Shown here piece by piece: positions 36,583-46,624 of a stretch of DNA of 64,000 nucleotides (position 1 is its first letter; each line of letters begins with the position of its first letter). The stretch spans positions 372,001-436,000 of the forward strand of contig VDMD01000019.1 of assembly GCA_007026445.1 (NCBI GenBank). The letters are read 5' to 3'. The DNA comes from Schizophyllum amplum (Eukaryota > Basidiomycota > Agaricomycetes > Agaricales > Schizophyllaceae). Both the position numbers and the translations under genes were made by a program. The notes beneath the pieces are model-generated. The model had not been told where the DNA came from. It did no database searches and was given only the letters and a program-made list of their open reading frames with translations.

Positions 36583-37188
36583 GCCGGGCGATTCGTAGCA
36601 GAAGGTTATGCGCCGGTCAAGTCGTCGTGAGGGAAAATCGAACAATCACTCGTACGATCGCTATTGAAGTCCGCTGGGTGTCGCAAGGCAGGGCCCTTGT
36701 GGCCAACGTGAGTAGGAAGCTTGTGAAGGAGGCGCCCGTGGTAGAATCTGGATGAGGGAAGCGGTCAAGTTAAGGAAGGTCAAAATGCGAAAGACGAACA
36801 ATCGCTATGTTTTTCCCACGCCATAGCACCGTTCCTCTATCTTCATCTTCAACAGACTTGACTCAAACTAGGCGGATGTAAGGCAATCAGTGCGTATGTT
36901 GGACGAAGTAGAAGTGTACACGAATAAAGGACAGGCGCGACGAACGTACACAGATTAAGGACAGGCGTACATATTATTTGTCCGGGTGCATAACATAGTA
37001 TTCTAATCACTGCAACACAACAAGACAACATGGGAATAATTACGGTGAAGCAGGCATGTAAGATATACAGGAAGGAAAGAGGGGAGCTGATATAGTAGTG
37101 CAGGTAAGTGATTACGGTGAGTATAGACGAAGAAGACAACCCGAGGGACGTGAAGAAGGAGCTGCGCACTTCACTCATCGGCGCGTAC
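36583..37188. other. Intergenic between two minus-strand genes
   Basis: This contains the Msb1-like promoter side and the downstream side of the next gene. A near-duplicate pair GTACACGAATAAAGGACAGG / GTACACAGATTAAGGACAGG occurs at about 36,914-36,966. No gene is seen. Confidence 0.5.
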
Positions 37189-38475
37189 TCACTCCTCGTC
37201 ATCACTCTCGATGATCACATCCAGTCGCGCCGGCGTCCGCGACCACTGCGGCACATGCGCGTCTGGGGCGCACCAGAGCGCAGGGAGCGAGACGGACCAC
37301 GTCGGCGGAAGGTCGTCGAAGGCGGACCAAGCGGGTGGCTTCTCGTCCAGGTCGTCCAGCAGATCCGTATTCGAGCGCGTCGCGAGTGACACGAGATTGT
37401 CGCGGCGGACGCCGAGGGCGGTGGTCGGGCGCGCCGGCAAAGCGTCGCGGTCCAGGGCTTGGTGCGCCTCTGTCCCCAGCTCGTCGAAACCCCCTCGCAA
37501 ATCGCTGGCATCCGTTCCCAACTCGTCGCTGTCCGATGCCAGCTCGTTGTTGGACGGCATCCGCTGGTCGATGCCCCTCGTCCGCTCGCTGGTCTCCCTC
37601 AACTGCTCGATGACTCTCCCCCTCTTCCGCTCGATAAAAGCCCTCCCCCGCTCGATGGAAGGCCTCTCCCGCTCTGCGGGCTGTCCGTCCCATTCATACG
37701 CCCTCCCTGCCGTCTTGCCCACGCTCGACACGTCTCGGCCACCCGGCGGTAAGATGAACTCCTGCGGGCTGCTCGGCGGGAAAATGAGGTCCTGCGGAAC
37801 ACCCTCGCCGAGCGTGTGGCGCAACCGGTCGAGCTTCCGCCGGCGAAGCGCGCTGACAGACGTCCCCCTGCTGGTAGATGCGATCCCCCCGCGGGCAGAC
37901 ATTCCCCTGAAGGCAGACGCGGTTACGCCGCTGGCAGACATGCCCCCGCGGGCAGCATTCTCCTTCCCCGCGCGACCGGCGGGGACGAGCGTGAATGCGT
38001 TCCCGCGCGGTGAAGAGGGCGCTCCTGCGCATGCTGACGGTGACCCGGCAGGGGGCAGTGCCAGACGAAGTACAGGCGCCGCCGGAGAGCTATCCCCCAG
38101 GGGTGATGAGCACCGATGCGCGCTCGAGCAGGACGTGCTACGCCGGTGCGATACTGGCAGGTTCCGCTTGAGCGAGATCGGCGACGCTGGGCGGCTGATG
38201 GAGAAGACGGGGACATGGCAGGCTTGCGCGTGCTGTTGCTGCGCGGCTGGTGGCACTGCTAGCAGTCCGGATGAGCAAAGAACGAACACTTCGACGATGG
38301 GAGACATACGGGTCTCGGCGTCGAGCAGCCGCGGCGCAACGCCCAGGATACGCCCCAGCTTCTTCGTTGTACGCAACAGCTGCGCGCGCTGGCTCGCAGT
38401 GAGCACGTTGCTCGTCGGCGGGGGTGCCGGGAACACGACTGTGAAGGCGGGTGTGGACGCCATCTCAAGGGACAT
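37189..38475 (-). CDS. Unknown conserved-looking disordered protein
   Basis: A single open frame on the minus strand gives 428 aa, or 424 aa from the second Met. I do not recognise a named family. The N-terminal 80 residues look structured (LTASQRAQLLRTTKKLGRIL, then VAPRLLDAE). The remainder is Ser/Arg/Pro-rich. It includes imperfect repeats of the type GMSA(S/R)GG(V/I)(T/A)S, then an ER-rich run with charged repeats, an acidic Asp/Leu-rich part (DLLDDLDEKPPAWSAFDDLPPTW) and an acidic end ESDDEE. The composition suggests a regulatory or nuclear protein; no function is assigned. Confidence 0.7.
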   Translation of the reverse strand: MSLEMASTPAFTVVFPAPPPTSNVLTASQRAQLLRTTKKLGRILGVAPRLLDAETRMSPIVEVFVLCSSGLLAVPPAAQQQHAQACHVPVFSISRPASPISLKRNLPVSHRRSTSCSSAHRCSSPLGDSSPAAPVLRLALPPAGSPSACAGAPSSPRGNAFTLVPAGRAGKENAARGGMSASGVTASAFRGMSARGGIASTSRGTSVSALRRRKLDRLRHTLGEGVPQDLIFPPSSPQEFILPPGGRDVSSVGKTAGRAYEWDGQPAERERPSIERGRAFIERKRGRVIEQLRETSERTRGIDQRMPSNNELASDSDELGTDASDLRGGFDELGTEAHQALDRDALPARPTTALGVRRDNLVSLATRSNTDLLDDLDEKPPAWSAFDDLPPTWSVSLPALWCAPDAHVPQWSRTPARLDVIIESDDEE

Positions 38476-39939
38476 GGAGGTGGGGGGAAAGACGTATCAG
38501 CTGAGGGAGTAAGAGGGATCAGCTCGAGGCAGGCGCGAGGCGGTACATACGTTATCTGCTGAACGCTGTACGGCTGTAAGTCACCAGGTAAGAGATAAAC
38601 AAAGAGCTTCTGCCGGTTCCGGTTCCAAGGAGGCTGTCTTCCTCGGAAATGATGTGCAGTGGAGGAAGAGTGGGCATGCGACGAAACTGCAGATCGCCCC
38701 GAGAGGGTTCAGGAATCCCTGCCATCTTCATGTCAAGCGAAAATCATCGCTTGAACAGTAGAAGACGTGTCTTTGAGCGGTTCGAAGGCCCATCCGTGGT
38801 AAAGACATCCAAAAGACAGCTGCGGTGTGACGCCCAGGAAAAGTTCGACATCGACACGAATGATGTCTTCCTAGGTCGCATGGTGTTGCAGACGTCCAGA
38901 TTCGCATCGGCCAGCCATTTATCGTAAACAATAGGAATACGAGAAGTTCCTCGCGAATCAAACACTTTCCCAGTGAAACGAGGAAGTGGAGGAGGACAAG
39001 ATGCGGCTTCCCTGTCGGTCGGCTTCAGAAGGAGACATTTATCCCGAAAAGGCAATTGGCGTCTCAGCGCCACGGGACGCAGATCAGCATTCCACGGTCA
39101 TCTCAAGGCATGAAAGATGTTAGAAGGCTCGGAGAACATTCTGAGGCTCAGAGGACATGTCGAGACTTGTGACGCATCTCAAGGTCTCTGAATTGAATAA
39201 GAGTGGGAGTTTCTGTGCCGCCCGCCAGTAACCCGCTCAGCTACTATAGTGACAAGACGTCTTCGCCCGGGCTTACCGATGTCACCTCTCTGCAAGGCGC
39301 AGCACCGGTCCCACCGGTCCAATGCTCACGTCTCCTGCGACGCTGAACGCTTCACTTCGTCTCCGACTGTTTGCGTCACGTCTGTTGCGACGTCTGCTGC
39401 GACGCAAGCTGGGCGCGTCATGTTCATCGGTGACATGCATCGTCTCACGTCCCTTGCTGCACGTTCAGTAACCCTCTCATCCTCCTCCTCCTCCGCATCG
39501 AACGGACTCCACTTTACTCACCATCGGACGGCGAAGCAGCTGTCAAGGCTAGGAAATCCCATAAATGACAGATGTCTGACCTTCGCATGCTACGCGCCAA
39601 AATTGCCTACTTCCATGCCAAGCGCTCGGTTTTGGGCCTCGAAAATGCGAACCACGATGGCGATGCGACGCGATGAGCCCAGCCATCCACTTCAGAACAT
39701 GTGGATACGGGTACAATCTGCGGTGGTAAGTTTCGTTACTGTCTCTGTCAGTCGACAATCATCCTTGGTCGTGCACAGTAGAGGATGGGCCCGACGTGAC
39801 AGGCAGCTTCAGGACGAATGAGTCCTAACTTCAGTACGAGCAACGGAAACAAGAAAGGCTATACGCCCATGCATTCACCAATGCACGAAAGCCACAGGAG
39901 CGTTCAAGTGAGAAACAAATGTGGCTCCGCACGCTTGCT
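38476..39939. other. Long intergenic stretch, no supported gene
   Basis: A 190-codon plus-strand frame at 39,249-39,821 has no motif and poor composition, and I do not call it. Around 39,328-39,404 the word CGTCT(C/G)(C/T)TGCGACG occurs three times. Nothing else stands out. Confidence 0.5.
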
Positions 39940-40334
39940 CTAGCTCTCGAGCGTGTATGTGTTCTTTTCCAGCTGAGGTCGTGGTAAGTAACACTTCGTT
40001 CTTGATTTCGCAGGGAATGAGAGGCGAAAGATGGCAAGAACGCAAGCCACAGGCTCGACATACGTACCTCAGTCTCGAGTTCACGCCGCACGCGCATCTC
40101 CTCGTCTGCTTTGATCACGATGTGCCAATCATCGAGGTCATCAATAATAAATCCTCCACCTGAGAGATGTGAAGTCGCAGAGAGCGATGCGAGAATGGGC
40201 GTTGTCAGCAGGGCAAGAGTGGCAGAACGCCACATTTTCATACCTCCAGAAGAATTGGATTTCTCGTTCAAAATGAGAAGGATTTGCTTGACGGCCGGGT
40301 CGCTTGAGTCACTGTCACCACTCGCGGTGATCAT
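39940..40334 (-). CDS. Doubtful small hypothetical protein
   Basis: Two exons on the minus strand (40334-40068 and 39972-39940, GTACGT...CTCAG) would give about 99 aa. The protein would have one hydrophobic stretch (SATLALLTTPILASL) and a charged end (DDWHIVIKADEEMRVRRELETE). No family is recognised. The 95-nt intron and the two-strand overlap with other open frames weaken the case. It would share a 177-nt divergent promoter with the nucleotidyltransferase gene. Confidence 0.3.
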
Positions 40335-40511
40335 GGGCTGAGTCGTCGCTCACCAAGTTAGGAGGACTCCCTTGATAGCCTTCATGGAGGTGCAAGGCAA
40401 GCCGCGAAATTGAACTCAGAACATTCGGAAAGTGTGACACACGTGGGAGACCGGAACTCGGGCCGGCTGCAGTAGCCCGTTCCTCCTCAGTTCCCAACCC
40501 CCGCGGTGCTC

Positions 40512-43313
40512 ATGAGCGCCATCTCCTATGCGAAAACTGTTCGATTCCAGGAAAACATAGGTCCTTGTCTCGCAAAAGCACGGCTGGCTCGCCGCTACTC
40601 GGCCAAGGCCGCCATACCAGGACGCTCAGATCATCTGCAGTCGGGTGCGGATGAGCCCTTGACGAGCGGCCACGATATTGGCAAGGATGGGCTTGACTCG
40701 CGCAAGCCGGGGAGATGGGCAAGATGCAACCGCATTACTACGAGGGTGCGCTTGCTGGCATTGTGAAAAGTAGCATTGGCTTACCTCCGCTGTGAATCTC
40801 CCAACCTACCTCTTCGCAGGATGTCCAACCCCTCACCCAACTGCGCATGCCACCAAACAAGCAGTTGATGGCGACAAAACACCCGTATCTGGAGCGGCCT
40901 TGGACAGTGCTTCAGGCGGTGCAGACCGCTGTTCAGCGGAAGTACGGACAAGAATATACGGTAGAGCCCTTTGGAAGCTACCGATACGGTCTGTGGACGA
41001 AACGTAGCGATTTGGACCTCGTGATACTGGTGAGGCTCCTTAACACTTTGCCTCATCCCCCCTTCCCCCCGGCGCACGCCTCTCCGCTGTACATGCAGAC
41101 ATCCGCTCCCAATCTTTTACTTCCATCCGACACAATGATCGAGCATGCTCGCAGGATCCCTATGCGCCGTATGGCTGGCCACATCGACCCTCTGGGCAGT
41201 CTCGTCGCCGGAGACTTGCAACGGTACATCCCCGTCACTGTGCGTTCTGCGCTGAACTTATGCGTATCGTTCTCATATACACTCAGCTCCGTACAACATA
41301 GAGTAACGCGCATGCGTGTCGTAGAGCTTGGTCATGGGTGCTGACCTATAACTGTAGAGGCCTCGCGCGAACGCTGCAGAATGCGGGCTTCCAGATTGAG
41401 TCGACAGTGGCCAAGGCGACGGTACCTATCGGTGCGTCTGCGTACAGGGTCATTACACGCGAATGAAAGCTCATGTGTCATTACTCTCGCTCCCCTCAGT
41501 CAAGGCCCGACATCCAGAAACTGGGATTGACTTCGATGTCAACGTGAACGACCGACTCGGAATGTACAATTCGGATCTCATTCGTGTAAGTGCGCTTTCT
41601 GCGTGAAAGGTCTTTTATAAGCACTCGCGCTTGTTCATGTTCTTACTTTTTCGTTCGCCATAAATCATCTGCCCTCAACTGACATACCCGTTACTAGGCA
41701 TACTGTGACATGCTCCCCATCGTATGTTCGTTTCTGGCCTGTATCAAGCATTGGGCAAAGAGGGTGGGAATGAACAGGTGCGTCATCTTCTACTGCGGGC
41801 TACTTACACTAGGACAAGGTCGTCTGTGACACGCCACGGTCGCCTTTACCGGGCCATGCTCGTCTATCCCAGATGATATCCGGTGTTGCATATGTACCAG
41901 CGCTGACCCTATCGGTAGCCCAAGCGTATCGAAGGAAAGGGTGACTTTCAGCAGCTATACCCTGGTGCTCATGGCGATCGCATTCATGCAGGTGAGTATT
42001 GGAAACCTGGTTTTTGGGTTCTGGTCGCTGTCTGACGCTGGCCTGCTTTCACACTATTGATCATACGCCTCTCGAACACGGTCTCTTCCTCTGTCTCCTC
42101 TATAAATGTCTCGCTACATATCTTGTTCCGCTATCTACTGCGTGCTAACGTGCTCCATGAATCTTGCCAATATCGTCATCCACTGCTATGCTCGCCGGCC
42201 GCTTTACTAACGGACCAACAGAGCAAGAATTATCTTCCCAATCTACAAGCCAACCTATCCGACCTTCCTTCCTCAACGCTCGCCGGCCATTTCTGGCCCA
42301 GCGCGCAGAGGGTGCGCTGCGACGTGCGCTTCTACACGCCGCGGAGAACTGGCCTGTCCCGCTTGGTTCCTAAGGAGGAGTTGGAGGCGTATGACCCTCG
42401 GTTGCCCGGCGCACAGGGCGAGGGAGTGCTCGCACGCGACCATGTACAGCTCGAAAGCGCAAAGCTCAAGGGGGGCTACGCCGTGGAATGGGCGCCACGA
42501 ACGACGCTGCAGTGGCTCAAAGGACATACCGCTGAAGAAGGTCTCGAAGAGCTCCTTAGAGAGTGGTTCAAGTGCGTGTCGTCCCCTCCTGTTAACCGTT
42601 GCTTTGAGCTGGCGTTTGCCGATTTTAGCAAACAACCAACGGCGTGAATCAGTGTCACTCGACTTAGGCTAACATCCGCTTGTTTACATAGGTTCTGGGC
42701 ATTCGAGTTCGACCCGCGTCGACTCATGATCAGCATTCGCCACGGCGGGAATGTGCCGCGGGCTACGAAGCTTTTGGGGGCGGAGATTCCGTCACCACAC
42801 GCCGGCCTTTCACAAGAAAACTCCACGGACCTCTGGGCAGACGATCACTTCTGCGTCCTCGACCCGTTGATCCGGATCAAGGTATGTCGTGCGCGCGTGA
42901 CGGCCCGATGAGCGCGACACGCTCACCTTCGTCTGACACAGAATTGCGCCCATGCCATCCGCCCGGAAGTCTTCGAGGATTTCCAGAAGCTATGCGACGT
43001 CGAGGGCCACGCGCTGCTTCAAAAAGGCGCACACGTCGGCTCCGTGGTCAGTGGCTATCGCGGCAGAGCGCCGCGGTCGGTGTTCGAAACCATACGCATG
43101 TACAACTTCCTCCCCTTCTTCTCGCGGTCTGCGGCGGACCCGCCGTCGCTTTCGCGCTGGAGAGGTGGCCGGGTCAGGCTGCCGGCGGACTCTACCTACG
43201 ATTCGTTGGGGCGGATGATTCGCGCGAGCGACGGTCTCGATGCGGACATCCAAACGGAGGATGAGAAGCAGATTATGGAGGAAGAGCTTTGGAACAGCTT
43301 GAGCTCGCCATAG
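40512..43313 (+). CDS. Cid1/Trf4-like terminal nucleotidyltransferase
   Basis: Exons identified: 40512-40745, 40820-41029, about 41155 to 41431 (internal splicing unresolved), 41500-41585, 41698-41777, 41919-41991, 42222-42571, 42692-42881 and 42942-43313. Family: non-canonical poly(A)/poly(U) polymerases that add nucleotides to RNA 3' ends. The polymerase-beta motif is FGSYRYGLWTKRSDLDLVIL, with DxD metal ligands. The third Asp is in GIDFDVNVNDRLG, the central-domain block is SFLACIKHWAKRVG and the PAP-associated domain has WFKFWAFEFDPRRLMISIRHGG. The Arg-rich start (ARLARRYSAK) could target mitochondria. Between 41,155 and 41,400 the frame of DPYAPYGWPH and that of TYNCRGLARTLQ cannot be joined with certainty, so a junction there is missing from this model. 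Confidence 0.82.
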
Positions 43314-44220
43314 GCGGGGAGCAAGCCTCATGTTTCGCCAACTCGCTGGAGACCTGCCAACATTCGGCATACCGCATGTGCGCGCATGGAGGGGCGTGAT
43401 GCGACCTTCAGTTAGGGTCACCTTCGCTAGGGAGCATGAATGCTGCAGCGGGTCCTACGCCACACTGCACTACCGCGATGAATTTCGGTTTTGACCCAGG
43501 CGTGTTGTAGACAGGTCGTAAAGCATGCTCATCCCGAGTCGCATCCGACAAGTTACTAGTGAGCCGGTATGCACATCAGTCACTTTAGAAGGCGCACCGA
43601 AACGTAACGTGGAGGAGTCGTTCTTCATGTTATTCGCTCATAGACGCTCAGTTTGAACTTCAAGATTCAAGCTTCAAGGCCACGACGGTGACACCAGGCG
43701 CAATAGACCACGACGCCACATATACATCTCAGCCGACCGTCGTGTGGCACGCGTGCACAAATGCATCCGCGTCTACATACGACTCCGCGTCGCGTCCCGC
43801 TGGCGTCCCGCAACATATCGATTCTCGAAGCTTCCGGATCGGCGATCACGTACTGGAGCACGAGGGAGTCCTGCTGGAGGTCCCAAAAAGTTCATTCCCT
43901 TGAAAGTTGATCCATCCCTGCACTGACTCGCGATCGGAGTGGGACGCGCGGTGCGCGACGTCAGAAACGATGTTTGACCTCCGATTCTGGGGTAGGTCCC
44001 ACCCTTTCGTACCCGTCTCACCGACGCCAGCCCGACCCTCCGCGCCGCAGGTTGTTCAAAGTTGTTCACAATAGCCGGGGCTTGGCCGGGGCCCATCGAC
44101 ATCTCCCATCTACGCCATGCGGCTCCAGTCGATCGATAAGTGGAAGCCGTCTGCGATGACGATCCGTCATCGCGCTCGATGAGCGAGCAGTGAGCGAGTC
44201 TGTTAGTGTCAGCGATAATG
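43314..44220. other. Intergenic upstream of second ADH
   Basis: No gene is seen. TTGAACTTCAAGATTCAAGCTTCAAG near 43,652-43,677 repeats the TTGAA/TTCAA wording found at other upstream regions. Confidence 0.5.
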
Positions 44221-44261
44221 CATCCGGGTCAAGTATACTATACTTGACCCGGATGTATAAA
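44221..44261 (+). promoter_or_regulatory. 17-bp-arm palindrome abutting the TATA box of ADH copy 2
   Basis: CATCCGGGTCAAGTATA at 44221-44237 and its exact reverse complement at 44239-44255 are separated by one base. TATAAA follows immediately at 44256-44261, 81 nt before the ADH start codon. The length, symmetry and position suggest a binding site for a dimeric regulator or a cruciform-forming element. The first ADH copy has no such site. Confidence 0.75.
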
Positions 44262-44341
44262 GGCGTATCGGGCTAGGAGGCACAGCTTCCTTCCTTTCAC
44301 CCTCTCCCATAACCGCTTCACGACCTCCCCGATTCCACAAA

Positions 44342-45725
44342 ATGGCCACCACTGTCAAGGCGTATGGCGCAACCGCGCCCAAGGAGAAGCTCAAGCCGCT
44401 CACCATCGAGCGTCGCGCCCCGGATGATGACGACGTGGTCATCGACATCAAGTACGCTGGCATCTGCCACAGCGACATCCACACCATACGCGGGGTACGT
44501 TCTCGCCGTTGTCTATGTGTTCACCCTATGCTTACTGCAATATCTACAGGAGTGGGGCGAGATCCCTTATCCCATGGTCACCGGCCACGAGATCGCCGGT
44601 GTCGTCCGCAGCGTTGGCAAGAACGTCACCAAGTTCAAGGCAGGCGATCACGTCGGCGTTGGCTGCATGGTGAACTCGTGCCGGCACTGCGATAACTGCA
44701 AGGACGGCGAGGAGCAGTACTGCACGGGTCACGGCGACATTCCATCTAATGTTGGCACCTACAATGGGAAGGTGCGCATGCTAGCCCCTCTTCGACGTAG
44801 TTAGCTAAAAAGCCGTCGCACTCCAGGACCCCAAGGCGAACTTCACGACGACTGCGGGTGGTTACTCGCAAATGATTGTCGTCGACAAGGACTTTGTCCT
44901 GCGTATCCCCGACAGCATCCCGCTGGACAAGGCGGCCCCGCTGTTGTGTAAGTACATGCCAATGCGCGATAAGAATCGTTATTGATTAGTACATTAGGCG
45001 CGGGCATCACGACGTACTCGCCTCTGCGCCACTGGAATGCCGGTCCTAACAAGCGCGTCGCCATCATCGGTCTCGGTGGCCTCGGCCACGCTGGTGTCAA
45101 GATCGCGAAGTACGTGCCCGCGCTGTGCGCCCCGCCCAGCCTGCTAATATTTCCGCAGGGCGATGGGCTCCGAGGTCACCGTTCTTTCTCAGTCTCTGAG
45201 CAAGAAGGAGCTTGGCCTCAAGCTCGGCGCCGATAAGTACTTCGCGACGTCTGACGCGGAGACGTTCACAGCCCTCAAGGGCTATTTTGACCTCATTATC
45301 AACACCGTCTCCGCCAATCTCAACCTCAATCAGTACATGTCGCTGCTCCGCCGCAATGGTAGCCTTGTCGAGGTCGGCTTGCCGGAGCACCCTATGTCGG
45401 TGCACGCGTTCAGCGTCGTTACCGGCCGCCGCAGTCTCGCTGGCTCGGGCATCGGTGGCATCCGCGAGACGCAGGAAATGCTTGACTTCTGTGGTACGTG
45501 CGCTAGGTGACCTTGTGACTGTCCTGTCCGAGTTGACCATTCTACAGCGGAGCACGGTATCAGTGCAGATATCGAGGTTATTCCAGCTTCCCAGATGTAC
45601 GTTCATATGTTTTCATGCTTGCAGTGCTCTATGCTGATAGTATACGCTACAGCAATGAGGCTTGGGACCGTGTCGTGAAGTCAGATGTGCGCTTCCGCTT
45701 TGTCATCGACGTCTCGACGCTGTAA
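44342..45725 (+). CDS. Zinc alcohol dehydrogenase, ADH6/cinnamyl-type (copy 2)
   Basis: Seven exons (44342-44494, 44550-44771, 44827-44947, 44998-45109, 45159-45493, 45548-45596, 45653-45725) give 354 aa. It has the same ligands and motifs as copy 1: [15 protein letters not shown], structural-zinc [15 protein letters not shown] and GLGGLGH. Intron positions and phases are identical to copy 1. The only length change is one codon after EWG (EIPYP against RALTYP). The two are clearly duplicates, now about 17 kb apart on the same strand with unrelated-looking promoters, which suggests different regulation. Confidence 0.94.
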
Positions 45726-45750
45726 TCTTGGTCTTGTAGGCCATGTAGCT

Positions 45751-45778
45751 TAGAATATAGAATATAGAATATAGAACA
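45751..45778. repeat. TAGAATA heptamer repeat in ADH copy 2 3' region
   Basis: Three exact TAGAATA units and a fourth near-unit lie just after the ADH stop, in the likely 3' UTR. Confidence 0.85.
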
Positions 45779-46624
45779 TGTCTCGTTGTCATTTCGATTG
45801 CGAGGTCCGCTCGCTGTTCACGGTTGGTTCACGGGCCAAAAAAATGCCATACCAATCCTGACAGTTTCCGGTTACTGGGATTGATCCTGACTGTAAATAG
45901 GTTGTGAACGTTCGACGAAACAAGAAGGAGGTGGACAACAATGAGCAGCCAGTGAAGCTTGCAGGCGCAGCGTGGTGGCACGAGTCTCCATGCGTGGCCG
46001 GCTAAATTGGGCTAGGGCGGCAGAGCCAGCGGGGTCCAAAATCGGTCGAGCACCGATTACGGCCGACGAAATCGGTCGAAGACCGATTTTCACCGATTTT
46101 GCGGGAGTTGCCGACGCGCACGAGGAAGCGTGCCGCGTGACGCGGAGGTGACACATGACGCTGGCCTGCCGCCGCCTTTTTCGTCCTGACCGCCGACGCC
46201 GCCGACGCCAACACCACCACGACGCCCTCACCGACGCGCCCTTATGCATTTACGGACAATCGGATGTCTCCTCACATGTACATTGCTACAGAGTAGACAG
46301 GTCTACAGGACTGAAAGCTTTTGGCTGGCCACAAAATGTGTGTGCGCACCCGCGCGCAGGTCCGATACGGCGTGCTGAGCGCTGCCTACAAGTTACGATG
46401 AGTAGATCTACAATAGTCACATCTTAGCTAACCCTATACTGCACACTGAATGGGGAATAACCTGCGTGGGTTGCCGTCTGGCCCACGTTTTATTCGAATA
46501 TTGGAGTGATCAGAGGAGCGGAACCATTTCCTTCATTTGAACCCGTATGTTCCTCGTTCCCCCTTTTCTCTCTTCCGTCATCTTCCTCTCTACACTACTA
46601 TTCATCTATCACTAATATTCTGAC
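45779..46624. other. Intergenic before the transposase-like gene
   Basis: No gene is seen. It holds the hairpin pair at 46040-46100 and, nearer the next start, an ATTCGAAT palindrome at about 46,492 and a CT-rich leader (46,560-46,620). Confidence 0.5.
46040..46100. repeat. Two adjacent AATCGGT/ACCGATT hairpins
   Basis: AATCGGT-CGAGC-ACCGATT at 46040-46058 and AAATCGGT-CGAAG-ACCGATTT at 46069-46089 are two short perfect stem-loops with similar loops. A further ACCGATTT half-site follows at 46092-46099. They could be part of an unrecognised element or protein-binding sites. Confidence 0.75.

Noticed and set aside
37211..38512. 433-codon plus-strand frame opposite the unknown protein
   Set aside because: The minus frame has a structured N-terminus and acidic end typical of a protein; the plus frame is Ser/Arg-rich shadow. 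The choice is not certain.
39249..39821. 190-codon plus-strand frame
   Set aside because: Composition and lack of motifs look random; no splice-linked neighbours were found.
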